From Desulfomonilaceae bacterium (GTDB taxonomy: Bacteria > Desulfobacterota > Desulfomonilia > Desulfomonilales > Desulfomonilaceae), in NCBI GenBank assembly GCA_041662605.1, contig JBAZSD010000005.1:150756-214755 (forward strand): a stretch of 64,000 bases of DNA, given 5' to 3'. How positions within the stretch are numbered: the first letter of the stretch is position 1; the number at the start of each line of letters is the position of its first letter. Positions 1 through 8,372 of this stretch are shown one piece after another. The notes beneath the pieces are model-generated. The model was not told the origin of the DNA. It saw nothing but the letters and a program-made list of their open reading frames with translations, and made no database searches. Position numbers and translations under genes: made by a program.

Positions 1-2042
1 ATTTTGAGTTTGGCGGCGTCTTGCGGATTTATGACGAGCCTGTTCTCGGGAAGGATTTCAAGAAGCCAGGAGTTGATACCCGATCTGGGAGATCTGTGAA
101 AAGGTAAAGTATACTCAACCAGAATCAAATCCTCTCCCGAAGAAGCCTGATTAATCTCGGGGTTTGCCGTCCAGGACTTTTTCACTGTAGGTTGCCCCGG
201 AGTGGAGGATGGACTGAAGGGAATTTTAGTCTTGGCGCTCGGGAAAATACCCCCACGGTCGATTATGTCATTGACAGCGCCTGACGTTGTTTGGCCGGAA
301 ATCTCGTATTTGCGGCCAATATGATTCGCTGCGGCTAAAAAGGCCTTTTGATAAAATTGCCAGGAATTTGGCAGCCTGCCATCTTTGTCCCGCGCGGAAT
401 AGGGCAAATTCAATGAGGATCCTAGCCTTATCAAGATATCTTCCATTATCAGGTTATCGCTGAAAATAGGAAAATAACGACCGGATTCAGGCTCTAAACC
501 TCCTACAACCGGCGAACGCGCGCCGAATCCAGGTCTGTTAATTGATGGAGGTAGCGAGCAAATGTCCCATCGTTCAAGATAAGTTGTATCTGGAAGAATA
601 TAATCCGCATAGGCTGAGGTTTGGGTAATTGTCTTGTCAATAGAAACGAATAGAGGATTAACTTTTCTGTCCGACAGAAGCTTTGCGGTTTTATCCTGCT
701 CGAAATAAACAGGATCAGCCTGCCACATGATAAGGCTACGATTTTCAGCAGGTAGTTGCGATATTTCAAACTTTGGCGTTTCTGACCCCAACAGGGATAA
801 TCTCAGGTCATCTAGTAGATCATTATCAGGACTTAGTAAACCTCCTGATCCAGGTGTCGAACCGACCAGAGAATTAAGCGCAAGTATCAATCTGCAGGTC
901 TGAGCGCCGTTTGGCTGTTGTAGAATGCTTTCTCCACAAAGAGCTGCCGATTTTGGACCAGCCTTGGACATCAGGTCTGCAATGATGAAAATATCGCTCT
1001 GCTTGACTCCGCAACCAGCAGCCAGTTCCTCAAACGAATACTTGCCGGTTAATGAATGGAGTTCCTCATCTGGCTGTTTCAAAGATTCCGAATGTTTTTC
1101 AAATAACGCTTTGGCCACAGCTATAGCCAATTTGTCATCAGTTCCCGGGAATATTGGGACCCAATGATCAGCTTTGGACGCGGAAGTTGAAAGCCTCGGA
1201 TCGACAACCACCCATGCCATGCACGGGGACTCCAGCCGGGAATTAGCTATTTGGCGTGCCATGGAAACTATTGGTCGTCCGGAATCCAATGGCGCCAGGC
1301 CAAAGGAAAGCAAGAAACCAGCATTTGTGTAGTCAGCGTCCAGTGAGCCGGATTTGCTTGCAAACACCGACTGCACGACTCGACGGGCTTCGTCCTGAAC
1401 TATTACATCTTTTGTGCGAGCCATCGTTGCTCTAGGGAACTGAGAAAGGAAATTCTCGAGAAAAACTAACGAACCCCAGTCCACTCTACCAGTCAGCAAT
1501 GTAGGCCCATCTCCGGAGTCCTTGATCCTTTTGAGTCCATCAACAGATCCTTCTCCAAAAATGTTTCCACCTTCAGCGATTTCACTGATCGCTTGATCCC
1601 AGTTAATCGCCGTCCATTTGCCGGATCCTCTTGCTCCCACGCGTTTGAGAGGTTTTTGGATCCTGAAAGGATCATACAACGTCTGAACCCCACTGGAACC
1701 AACAGCGCAAACAGAGCCGCCCAATTTCAACGCCTCATTCAGAGGCGTCGCGAATGTCGCCGGCATGGCTGTTGACACTGGGTGGTAAGGGTTTCCTCCT
1801 ATCTTGACTAAAGAGCCTTGCGCTATTCGGAGGCTGATCCCGCACGAGCCGGAACAGAGATCGCATACGGAGTATTTTGTCTCCACCCCCAACAAAGTCT
1901 CCACAGGATCAACCGCTGGAGCCCCTTTAATGTACTCCGGAACCTGAGTGTGGTCATCCAGGAGAGAACATCCGACGAACAATGACGCTCCCCCCATGAG
2001 GGACGCAATTCGTATAAAATCTCTACGTGTTATTTTGGACAT
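1..2042 (-). CDS. Molybdopterin oxidoreductase, catalytic subunit (partial, C-terminus off the left edge)
   Basis: An open frame starts at an ATG at 2042 and runs past base 1, giving about 680 residues with no stop. The N-terminus has a twin-arginine type leader (TRRDFI, then a hydrophobic run ending FVGCS that could also act as a lipobox), so export is expected. At about residue 60 the Cys pattern CDLCSGSC, with a fourth Cys in GGSVCAVG, fits the N-terminal [4Fe-4S] site of the DMSO-reductase superfamily, and the following WDQAI segment fits that fold. It lies 22 bp after an NrfD gene and a four-cluster ferredoxin gene, the usual PsrABC/Qrc-type trio. The substrate cannot be read from the sequence. 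It may be a true Mo/W enzyme or, as in QrcB, a structural relative with no catalytic role. Confidence 0.85.
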   Translation of the reverse strand, partial: MSKITRRDFIRIASLMGGASLFVGCSLLDDHTQVPEYIKGAPAVDPVETLLGVETKYSVCDLCSGSCGISLRIAQGSLVKIGGNPYHPVSTAMPATFATPLNEALKLGGSVCAVGSSGVQTLYDPFRIQKPLKRVGARGSGKWTAINWDQAISEIAEGGNIFGEGSVDGLKRIKDSGDGPTLLTGRVDWGSLVFLENFLSQFPRATMARTKDVIVQDEARRVVQSVFASKSGSLDADYTNAGFLLSFGLAPLDSGRPIVSMARQIANSRLESPCMAWVVVDPRLSTSASKADHWVPIFPGTDDKLAIAVAKALFEKHSESLKQPDEELHSLTGKYSFEELAAGCGVKQSDIFIIADLMSKAGPKSAALCGESILQQPNGAQTCRLILALNSLVGSTPGSGGLLSPDNDLLDDLRLSLLGSETPKFEISQLPAENRSLIMWQADPVYFEQDKTAKLLSDRKVNPLFVSIDKTITQTSAYADYILPDTTYLERWDICSLPPSINRPGFGARSPVVGGLEPESGRYFPIFSDNLIMEDILIRLGSSLNLPYSARDKDGRLPNSWQFYQKAFLAAANHIGRKYEISGQTTSGAVNDIIDRGGIFPSAKTKIPFSPSSTPGQPTVKKSWTANPEINQASSGEDLILVEYTLPFHRSPRSGINSWLLEILPENRLVINPQDAAKLK

Positions 2043-2064
2043 AATCGCTTTTTAAGAACAGCCT

Positions 2065-2955
2065 CTAACTCAAGGGAATGTCAAAGCCAATGAAAACTAC
2101 CGAGTATCTCATCAGAAAAACGCCACAAATTATTAATACTGAAGCGAATGACAACCAGATTTTATTGTTGCCGGTTCCAGGGTAAACGAGTATTGCCAGC
2201 GGAACAAGCATACCGGCAAAAATTTCTCCCCAAAGATAAAAATTTTCATGGAGCGCTAACAATATTGACGCATGTCCATCTGAATTCGAGACGAGAAGCG
2301 TTAGCCAAAAACTGCCTGTCCAGAAAAGATCGGTCAGTAGAATGCCTATCATCATGATCCGCAAGCTCTTGTACAAATCAAGCTCAAGCTTTTCAGATCT
2401 CAGTCGATCCATAATCATCGCTACAATGACCAAAAGAGCGATACCCGATAAGAGAGCGGAGGTAAGGAAGAATCCAGGCATCAACGCAGAATGCCACCAA
2501 GCTCTAGCCCTGACCAGAGCGAAAGCGAATCCGGTGTAAGCATGAACGAAAATCGCGAGAGGAACTGTTATAGTCCCAATAATTTTCGTTACTCGATCAT
2601 TCTTGACGTAAATGAAATATATGTAAACGAGGTTTGCAATTGGATAAAGGGTCAACAACCAGGAACCATAAGATAGCGCTGATGTAGGATTGAAATATTC
2701 CGGGACTAATGTGTGCCAAAATCGTGTGGGCTGTTGCAAATCCACGATTAGACAGGCCGGAGCAAGCAGGAGCAAAAGAAAAGAAATAATGGCGGCAGGC
2801 AGCGCCATTGGTTTGAAACGCTTTATCCCAAATACTGTCGACAATGTCGATAGTATGAATGAACCGGCGCTCAATCCGGTAAAATAGAAATATAACGGAA
2901 TAAATACCTTCCAGGGTATGTCGTGAGGCACGTTGTAAAGAACAGAGGCTTCCAT
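2065..2955 (-). CDS. NrfD/PsrC-family integral membrane quinone-interacting subunit
   Basis: This 296-residue protein is almost entirely hydrophobic, with about eight predicted membrane helices, the usual size and layout of NrfD/PsrC proteins. Such subunits exchange electrons between the quinone pool and a periplasmic ferredoxin-like partner without haem. The gene starts 4 bp after the upstream four-cluster ferredoxin gene and ends 22 bp before the molybdopterin subunit, so the three very probably form one complex. Direction of electron flow (quinol oxidation or quinone reduction) is not visible. The family call rests on topology, length and neighbours. Confidence 0.85.
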   Translation of the reverse strand: MEASVLYNVPHDIPWKVFIPLYFYFTGLSAGSFILSTLSTVFGIKRFKPMALPAAIISFLLLLLAPACLIVDLQQPTRFWHTLVPEYFNPTSALSYGSWLLTLYPIANLVYIYFIYVKNDRVTKIIGTITVPLAIFVHAYTGFAFALVRARAWWHSALMPGFFLTSALLSGIALLVIVAMIMDRLRSEKLELDLYKSLRIMMIGILLTDLFWTGSFWLTLLVSNSDGHASILLALHENFYLWGEIFAGMLVPLAILVYPGTGNNKIWLSFASVLIICGVFLMRYSVVFIGFDIPLS

Positions 2956-2959
2956 TGGT

Positions 2960-3697
2960 TTATTTTTGATCCCGCGTTTCCCAGTAGGTGGCGTCCGGAC
3001 TTGGTATACTCTTGCGATAATCGATTATGGCTTCTTTAAAGTCTTCAGAGAATTGAATCCTGCCCTTTAAGGAGTGGTCGGCCTGTATGTAGAAAACCTT
3101 GGGCTTTGTGCCTAACTCGGGTTTTATGACCGAAGTTGGGACAGCAGCGAGGATATTAAAAATCTCGGACTTTGGATCATCTACGTCCCCGAAAATCAGG
3201 GCCTTTGACACACAAGCTTCCACACAGGCTGGTTCAAGACCGTTTTCTATGCGAGAGGCGCAAAAATCGCATTTGTCAGCAGTCTTTCTTATAGGGTTAA
3301 AGAATCTTGCGTCATAAGGGCACGCTGCTATACACATGCCACAGCCGATACACTTACCGTAATACATTACAACAACGCCGTCTTCCGGTCTCCTCACTGT
3401 AGCCTGGACAGGACAGACCTGTACACAAGGCGGAGAGTCGCATTGATTGCAAAGTCGGCGTAGAAACATGTTTCCAACTTTAGGAAAGTCTCCTTTTTGA
3501 AGTCCTTTGACCCAGGATCGCCAATAACCAAGAGGAACGTTATTTTCACTCTTACACGCCACTGTACAACTATGGCATCCGATACAACGTCTTTGATCAA
3601 CTATCATGCCCCAACGTTTGGGTTTCAAATCAACCTTTTGAATATTTAAAGAAGTATCGGGGACCAGAGTGGAATTTTTTTGTTCAGTTTCTCTCAT
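2960..3697 (-). CDS. Four-cluster ferredoxin-like subunit (DmsB/PsrB/QrcC type)
   Basis: The protein has four cysteine groups typical of the DmsB/PsrB family: CIGCHSCTVAC, CNQCDSPPCVQVCP, CIGCGMCIAACP and CDFC with CVEAC, enough for four [4Fe-4S] clusters. It would carry electrons between the NrfD membrane subunit and the molybdopterin subunit encoded immediately downstream. I chose the ATG at 3697 (MRETEQ); an in-frame TTG at 3730 would add eleven residues and neither has a good ribosome-binding site. No signal peptide is apparent, so export would need the twin-arginine leader of the catalytic partner. Confidence 0.87.
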   Translation of the reverse strand: MRETEQKNSTLVPDTSLNIQKVDLKPKRWGMIVDQRRCIGCHSCTVACKSENNVPLGYWRSWVKGLQKGDFPKVGNMFLRRLCNQCDSPPCVQVCPVQATVRRPEDGVVVMYYGKCIGCGMCIAACPYDARFFNPIRKTADKCDFCASRIENGLEPACVEACVSKALIFGDVDDPKSEIFNILAAVPTSVIKPELGTKPKVFYIQADHSLKGRIQFSEDFKEAIIDYRKSIPSPDATYWETRDQK

Positions 3698-3734
3698 ATG
3701 TTTATTTGACCAATCACTAAATGGTCTCAATTAG

Positions 3735-4277
3735 TTATTTCGGTTTGTGACAACCGAGGCATTCAAATCTGCTGAAAGATTCTTTGCCGTCGTGACACAA
3801 ACCAGTTGCGCATGTTGCGCACGCGCGAGGGACTTCATAATCCACTCTTGCCTTTTCATCTTCCTGAATCGTCCCCGGCACAAAGAGAGTTGAGGCGTTT
3901 TTCCCTATATGCGTCTTCAGGGGAGGAGAGTCTTTCAGGGCCCTCAAAACAAAAGTTCCGTATTGTTGAGCTGCGAACAGACCTTCATGACACGTCTTGC
4001 AGTCTTTGTACTTGCCGTTTTTGAACCACATATGTGAATAGTGCCTGAAAACTACCGGACCCGGCGCTCCATACGCAGGGTATGAAATATTCCCTCCGCC
4101 GAAAACACTCGACAAGGTAAGTATGCCGAACATTACTCCCGATGCTATCAACAAAACCAAAACAATCCCGCAAAACACCGCTTGTCGTCTCCAATACGGG
4201 GCTGGATCCCTTAATTTGGTCAGATAGCCCAAAAAGGCGTTAAGATGACCCGATGTTTTTGGTGAATCAATCGGCAT
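3735..4277 (-). CDS. Membrane-anchored triheme cytochrome c (class III/c7-like)
   Basis: This 180-residue protein has one N-terminal transmembrane helix (about residues 33-58) and a periplasmic domain with three haem attachment sites: CKTCH, CATGLCH (a CX4CH site, as in cytochromes c3) and CLGCH. The segment before the first site, FRHYSHMWF, supplies His residues in the spacing expected for bis-His c3/c7 haems. It lies between the fumarate-reductase-type flavoprotein and the ferredoxin/NrfD pair, with 7 bp and about 40 bp gaps. It may link the two halves of the cluster or accept electrons from soluble periplasmic cytochromes. QrcA, the cytochrome of the Qrc complex, is a larger multiheme protein, so this is not a simple Qrc copy. 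Confidence 0.82.
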   Translation of the reverse strand: MPIDSPKTSGHLNAFLGYLTKLRDPAPYWRRQAVFCGIVLVLLIASGVMFGILTLSSVFGGGNISYPAYGAPGPVVFRHYSHMWFKNGKYKDCKTCHEGLFAAQQYGTFVLRALKDSPPLKTHIGKNASTLFVPGTIQEDEKARVDYEVPRACATCATGLCHDGKESFSRFECLGCHKPK

Positions 4278-4284
4278 GAAAATT

Positions 4285-5964
4285 TTATCTCAGAGAACCT
4301 ACGTACGTTGTTGTCCACTGACGTTTTTTCACTTCCGGAGTGGTGTAGTCAGGCAAAACCATAGGCGAAACTCGGTCTGTGATTATTCCGGAGGCTTCTA
4401 GCTCCTTGTGATACTTACGAACGTGTTCCACACTGAGAGCCCCGATGTCTTTTCTTTCGAGAGCGAACTTCCCGGCGGATTCACCAGCCAACCTTCCGAA
4501 TACAGTTATGTCCAGAAGTGAATTTCCCATCAGACGGTTAGCCCCATGAACTCCACCACCAACTTCCCCCGCTACAAAAAATCCAGGCACTGAAGTAGAA
4601 CCATCCGAGTTGTATTCGAGTCCGCCATTCTGGTAATGCAGGGTGGGGTAGATCAGCATCGGCAATTTGGAGATATCGATTCCGTAGCGTTTGAACAGTA
4701 TAAACTTGGCTGGGAATTCTCTCTCCACGGTTCCTGCGCCTTCAAGCAGCTCAATCATGGGAGAATCAAGCCAAACCCCAAATTTGTCCTTTTGTCCCGG
4801 AACAGGAACCCCTTTCCCGACCTTCTCGCATTCACGAATGATACTTGAAGATTCAATATCCCGGGGTTCACGTTCGAATACAAACTGGGCGCCATCAACA
4901 TTAACAAGGTTTGCGCCTGCGCCTCGCACTTTCTCCGTGATCAACAAACCTTCAGCCTGTTCAGGGAATACGGCTCCGGTGGGGTGGTATTGTGTCGCAT
5001 GGAGGAATCTGACTCGTACTCCCATTCTATAGCCGATGGTAAGCCCATCCCCTGTGGCTCCATAATGATTCGTGGTCATGAATTTTTGCATATGAAGGCG
5101 CCCTGAACCACCAGTGGCCATGACGACAGCTTTGGCTTTGACTAGAAAATACTCCTCTGTTTCAAGATTGTACAGAACAGCCCCTGCGCAAAAACCTTTG
5201 TCATCCATCAACAGCTCGATCGCCGGAGAGAACTCTATAACCCCAATTGATTTGGCCCTGTTTCGCGCTTCATCCCTCAGGGTTCTCATGATTTCCGCTC
5301 CGGTCATGTCGCCTGCGTAGTGCATCCGCTTTCTACATGTTCCGGCGCCATGAAGCGTGAACATTCTCCCATCAGGCCACTTGTTAAACATGCAGCCCAA
5401 TCCTTCGAGCCACCCTATCGCTTTGGGAGCCTCACTCACCATTGTTCTGACAAGCAACGGATCATTCTCAAAATGTCCACCACCCATAACGTCAAGGTAG
5501 TGATAGTACGGAGAGTCCTTCCAACTCTTTGTGGCCGCCTGAATGCCCCCTTCCGCCATCATGGTGTTTGCGTCACCATGTCGCAGTTTGGTTGCGATGA
5601 TAACCCGGGCTCCAGCTTCTTCAGCTAACAACGCCGCGGCTGTGCCGGCGCCCCCTCCACCAATTATTAGGACATCAGTTTCGTAATGGACCTCATTCAA
5701 ATCAATCTTGTCAGGATCAATCCGACTCTTTGCTTCAAACTGATCAGCTATTTCCTGAGCGACTGAGTAGCCTTTACTCGGTCCGATTTTCAGTTCTCGT
5801 AGCGCTCCATATCTATAGTCGGGATGATATTTCTCAAGTCTGATTTTTCTCTGTTCCAGTGTCAGGGCAGGGAACTCCTCACCGGCCTTTTTTCGCGCTA
5901 CCCGTTCCGGTCTTGTTTTTTCAACTCTCTTGATCAAATCCAGCAAGTCGTTTGTATATCCCAT
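4285..5964 (-). CDS. Fumarate reductase/succinate dehydrogenase-type flavoprotein, probably with non-covalent FAD
   Basis: This 559-residue protein belongs to the FrdA/SdhA/NadB superfamily. It has the FAD dinucleotide motif GGGGAG (102-107), QYHPTG with H327, TE at 343-344, PRD with R368, HYQNGG with H443 and HGANR with R477. These match the substrate-binding and proton-shuttle residues of E. coli FrdA (His232, Glu245, Arg287, His355, Arg390). The position of the FAD-linking histidine (SHT in FrdA) reads ANT here (N133), as in NadB-like members, so FAD is probably not covalent. A roughly 90-residue extension precedes the FAD domain and the C-terminal cap is short. I chose the ATG at 5964 because GGTGGAGG lies just upstream. 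No signal peptide is seen, so it should act on the cytoplasmic side. Fumarate or a related unsaturated dicarboxylate is the likely substrate. Confidence 0.88.
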   Translation of the reverse strand: MGYTNDLLDLIKRVEKTRPERVARKKAGEEFPALTLEQRKIRLEKYHPDYRYGALRELKIGPSKGYSVAQEIADQFEAKSRIDPDKIDLNEVHYETDVLIIGGGGAGTAAALLAEEAGARVIIATKLRHGDANTMMAEGGIQAATKSWKDSPYYHYLDVMGGGHFENDPLLVRTMVSEAPKAIGWLEGLGCMFNKWPDGRMFTLHGAGTCRKRMHYAGDMTGAEIMRTLRDEARNRAKSIGVIEFSPAIELLMDDKGFCAGAVLYNLETEEYFLVKAKAVVMATGGSGRLHMQKFMTTNHYGATGDGLTIGYRMGVRVRFLHATQYHPTGAVFPEQAEGLLITEKVRGAGANLVNVDGAQFVFEREPRDIESSSIIRECEKVGKGVPVPGQKDKFGVWLDSPMIELLEGAGTVEREFPAKFILFKRYGIDISKLPMLIYPTLHYQNGGLEYNSDGSTSVPGFFVAGEVGGGVHGANRLMGNSLLDITVFGRLAGESAGKFALERKDIGALSVEHVRKYHKELEASGIITDRVSPMVLPDYTTPEVKKRQWTTTYVGSLR

Positions 5965-6039
5965 TGTCGCCTCCACCCAGAAAGGGCTGAGAATGTCTAA
6001 AATATTCCTATTCAGAGTTATCAGTTAGTCCAAAAATCC

Positions 6040-6819
6040 TCATAAAAAGCTCTTGTCGTCAGGAGTCCATTCTTCCGGAGCGTTATGCGGCTCCATTTGC
6101 CGGTCAACATATAATTTTCTCAGCGTTTCGAGATCGAAATTTATCAATTTGTTCAATGGCTCTGCATAGCGTCCCGAGTTGATCCGGTCTATCATTTCTC
6201 GTACGTGCTCCGCCCGTGGTTTGATATGTTTGCCCGCAATTCGTCTACACATGATGCCTATGTTATACTGTCCCAGCTCGGCTGGACAGCGGGCTGCGCA
6301 AATCCCACACATAACACAAGACATTGATATGTCAGCAGCTTTTTCAATATCTCCTCTCAATGCGGCCGAGATATATTCCATCACTGGAATTTCCATTGGA
6401 CAGGATTTGGTGCAGGTATTACACCCCATGCACTTTGCCAGCTCCGGATAATATTTGAGAATGGTTTGGGCGTCAGGTTTGAGGTCATCCAGATTGTAAA
6501 CGGCACGGTTGGCCGGGAAAAATGGAATCATAGTCAAATACATGCTTGGCTGGACGACTGTTTGACATGCCAGACCAACGCTAATTTTGGCTGTCCCAGG
6601 CAATCGGTAAACCGTGGCGCATGCCCCGCAGATGCCACCCCGACAACCGCAACCCCTGATTAATTGATATCCGGCATATTCAAAAGCCTTTTGAATGGTC
6701 AAGGTGCTGGGCACATCATATTTTTTCCCCATGATGAAAATGGGGATCAAATCTTCACGAACAGAAACATCAATTGAAGCCTCAATCTGTTCCGTCGACT
6801 TTTGGGCGACCGCAGACAT
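6040..6819 (-). CDS. Iron-sulfur subunit with [2Fe-2S] and two [4Fe-4S] motifs (FrdB/TfrB-related)
   Basis: This 259-residue protein begins with a ferredoxin-like domain whose Cys residues (C57 or C59, C64, C67, C85; GCGCRGGICGAC) fit an SdhB-type [2Fe-2S] site. Two complete CX2CX2CX3CP motifs follow at 130-140 and 168-178. Classical FrdB/SdhB has a [3Fe-4S] site in the last position, so two full [4Fe-4S] motifs are a deviation. The gene precedes the flavoprotein gene by about 75 bp and a GAAAGGA ribosome-binding site supports the ATG at 6819. It should pass electrons to or from the FAD subunit. Confidence 0.87.
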   Translation of the reverse strand: MSAVAQKSTEQIEASIDVSVREDLIPIFIMGKKYDVPSTLTIQKAFEYAGYQLIRGCGCRGGICGACATVYRLPGTAKISVGLACQTVVQPSMYLTMIPFFPANRAVYNLDDLKPDAQTILKYYPELAKCMGCNTCTKSCPMEIPVMEYISAALRGDIEKAADISMSCVMCGICAARCPAELGQYNIGIMCRRIAGKHIKPRAEHVREMIDRINSGRYAEPLNKLINFDLETLRKLYVDRQMEPHNAPEEWTPDDKSFL

Positions 6820-6862
6820 CTTGCAAATCCTTTCTCAATAACTGGGCTAATCTAAAAAAACA

Positions 6863-7342
6863 TCATCTCGCCAAGAAAACCCCGATAACAATTCCTATTA
6901 TAAGGGCGATTAAACCCATGAAATAATTATCCAGCGCCGTGATTTTCGGCGCAGGCTGTATTGTTTCGGGAACTACCTCATCCACAATGTAATCTTTGTA
7001 TGCGGTGTCGACTTGAGGGCACGCAAGAACGCATGAGTAGCATTGCTCACAATCTTCTCCCACACATGATTCCAGCGCGAATGAAGTCCTCTGGGCAGTT
7101 TTATCAAAACGCTTGGGATCCTTCCGTAACACAGGGCAGGAATCAATGCAATTACCGCATGCCAAGCATGCTTTGTCTCCTGTCACATCGGAGTCTGGAT
7201 CGGGAATGAAAAGCCTGTGATACGGCTCCATTCCTTGGGAAAGCAACCTGAAACGCGCTACAGGGGGTTCCTTTGTATTAAGGATGGTGTTAGCGACGTC
7301 ACGATTTATGTTGTCTTTGGAGTTATCTCTTACTGTTGGCAT
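6863..7342 (-). CDS. Membrane-anchored two-cluster ferredoxin (HdrC-like)
   Basis: The 159-residue protein has two [4Fe-4S] motifs, CLACGNCIDSCP and CEQCYSCVLACP, spaced as in HdrC-type proteins, and ends in a single hydrophobic helix of about 20 residues (FMGLIALIIGIVIGVFLA). That suggests a ferredoxin domain tethered to the cytoplasmic membrane by its C-terminus. Its start overlaps the preceding heptaheme cytochrome gene by 20 bp, so the two are translationally coupled. It may bridge the flavoprotein/iron-sulfur pair and the membrane. No CCG-domain (HdrB/SdhE) protein accompanies it. Confidence 0.82.
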   Translation of the reverse strand: MPTVRDNSKDNINRDVANTILNTKEPPVARFRLLSQGMEPYHRLFIPDPDSDVTGDKACLACGNCIDSCPVLRKDPKRFDKTAQRTSFALESCVGEDCEQCYSCVLACPQVDTAYKDYIVDEVVPETIQPAPKITALDNYFMGLIALIIGIVIGVFLAR

Positions 7343-8372
7343 TTCCGCCGCTCCAATTCATTGTGGAATTGGGAAAGTTTAATTCAGGTTTATTAGTAGG
7401 TAGGCCGTACTTTTGGCCCACGCTTCCTGAGTTCTGAGGCGAACCCATGATATTTGTCGACACGGATAAGGAGGAAGGTGGTTCCTTCAAGACTCTCGGT
7501 GAAGTTTTGTCGGAATCACGCTCTTTCAAATAGTGATCGAAATATTCCTTTGTCATGATTGGGTGGCATTTAAGACAATTGTCGTAGTTGTTTCCTTCGC
7601 GACAATCAGCACGGAATATCTTGGTCTTGTAGTGAATTTCTCCGTTGTGGCAGCGTCTGCAACTCTTCTCCGAAGGGAAAGCCACCATCCATCTCGGGTT
7701 CTTGGATAGGGAATTCCATGCCTCCCCTCTGGCATCGACAAACTGGGTATCACTCATAGGAAGAAGGCGTCCGCTCTGATAATCATGCGAAGCGTACGCG
7801 TGACAAGAATCACATGCAAGATGATTCACCTCGGCGTAATTCACTTCTTTTTCCGCCCTATTTTTGTCTTTTCCGTTGTAACGTTCATGACACTTGGCGC
7901 AGGTGTCGTCACGGGCTACAATGTGTTTCCTGTGATCCATAACAAGACCAATTTCCTTCAGTCCTTTCGGAAGATCCTTCAGGTAAACAGCTTTTCTGTA
8001 TATGGCCGCATAGTGGCAATATTGGCAATTTGAACTCGGGGCTCTAGTACGGAAAAAGATCCCACTCGTTTGATCCGACCTTGGATCAATCTGTGGAACA
8101 AAATATGTTATCACATGAAGCAGAGACCGCGCTCTCGATAAAAAGGTATTCTGAGGGCTTCCTTCTATATGGCAGTCTGCGCAGGCGATCAATTCATGGG
8201 AAAAGCCCTTGTTCTTTTCTCCTAGTTGCACGGTCATCCAATGAGCGTACTCGGCCTGCGGTTGGTGGCAGGCTTTGCACGAAAAACTTCTGATAGAAGC
8301 TTCTCCGGAAGCTAGAACAACCGCCACAGTCAACAAACCAAACAGCAAATATCCGTAGCCGCCACGACTCAC
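7323..8372 (-). CDS. Heptaheme c-type cytochrome
   Basis: The 349-residue protein has an N-terminal hydrophobic segment (about residues 7-22) that acts as signal or anchor, and seven CXXCH haem sites: CKACH, CADCH, CQYCH, CAKCH, CDSCH, CRRCH and CLKCH. The C-terminal 60 residues are Ser/Asn/Pro-rich and look flexible. The start overlaps the end of the FMN-binding protein gene by 4 bp, and its own end overlaps the next ferredoxin gene by 20 bp, placing it firmly in the operon. It should sit in the periplasm. The family could be NapC/NirT- or NrfH-related at its N-terminus, but I cannot assign a named subfamily. Confidence 0.85.
   Translation of the reverse strand: MSRGGYGYLLFGLLTVAVVLASGEASIRSFSCKACHQPQAEYAHWMTVQLGEKNKGFSHELIACADCHIEGSPQNTFLSRARSLLHVITYFVPQIDPRSDQTSGIFFRTRAPSSNCQYCHYAAIYRKAVYLKDLPKGLKEIGLVMDHRKHIVARDDTCAKCHERYNGKDKNRAEKEVNYAEVNHLACDSCHAYASHDYQSGRLLPMSDTQFVDARGEAWNSLSKNPRWMVAFPSEKSCRRCHNGEIHYKTKIFRADCREGNNYDNCLKCHPIMTKEYFDHYLKERDSDKTSPRVLKEPPSSLSVSTNIMGSPQNSGSVGQKYGLPTNKPELNFPNSTMNWSGGNANSKR

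Noticed and set aside
1..4277. Calling the left part a standard Qrc complex
   Set aside because: The cytochrome here has three haems and an anchor helix unlike QrcA, and the molybdopterin subunit cannot be seen in full; Qrc-like is as far as the sequence goes.
2148..5628. Several plus-strand frames of 60-113 residues opposite the electron-transfer genes
   Set aside because: They are antisense shadows of strongly conserved minus-strand genes.
4285..5964. L-aspartate oxidase (NadB) as identity of the flavoprotein
   Set aside because: The ANT substitution is NadB-like, but the context is electron-transfer genes with an iron-sulfur subunit and the N-terminal extension is unlike NadB; no nadA or nadC is near.
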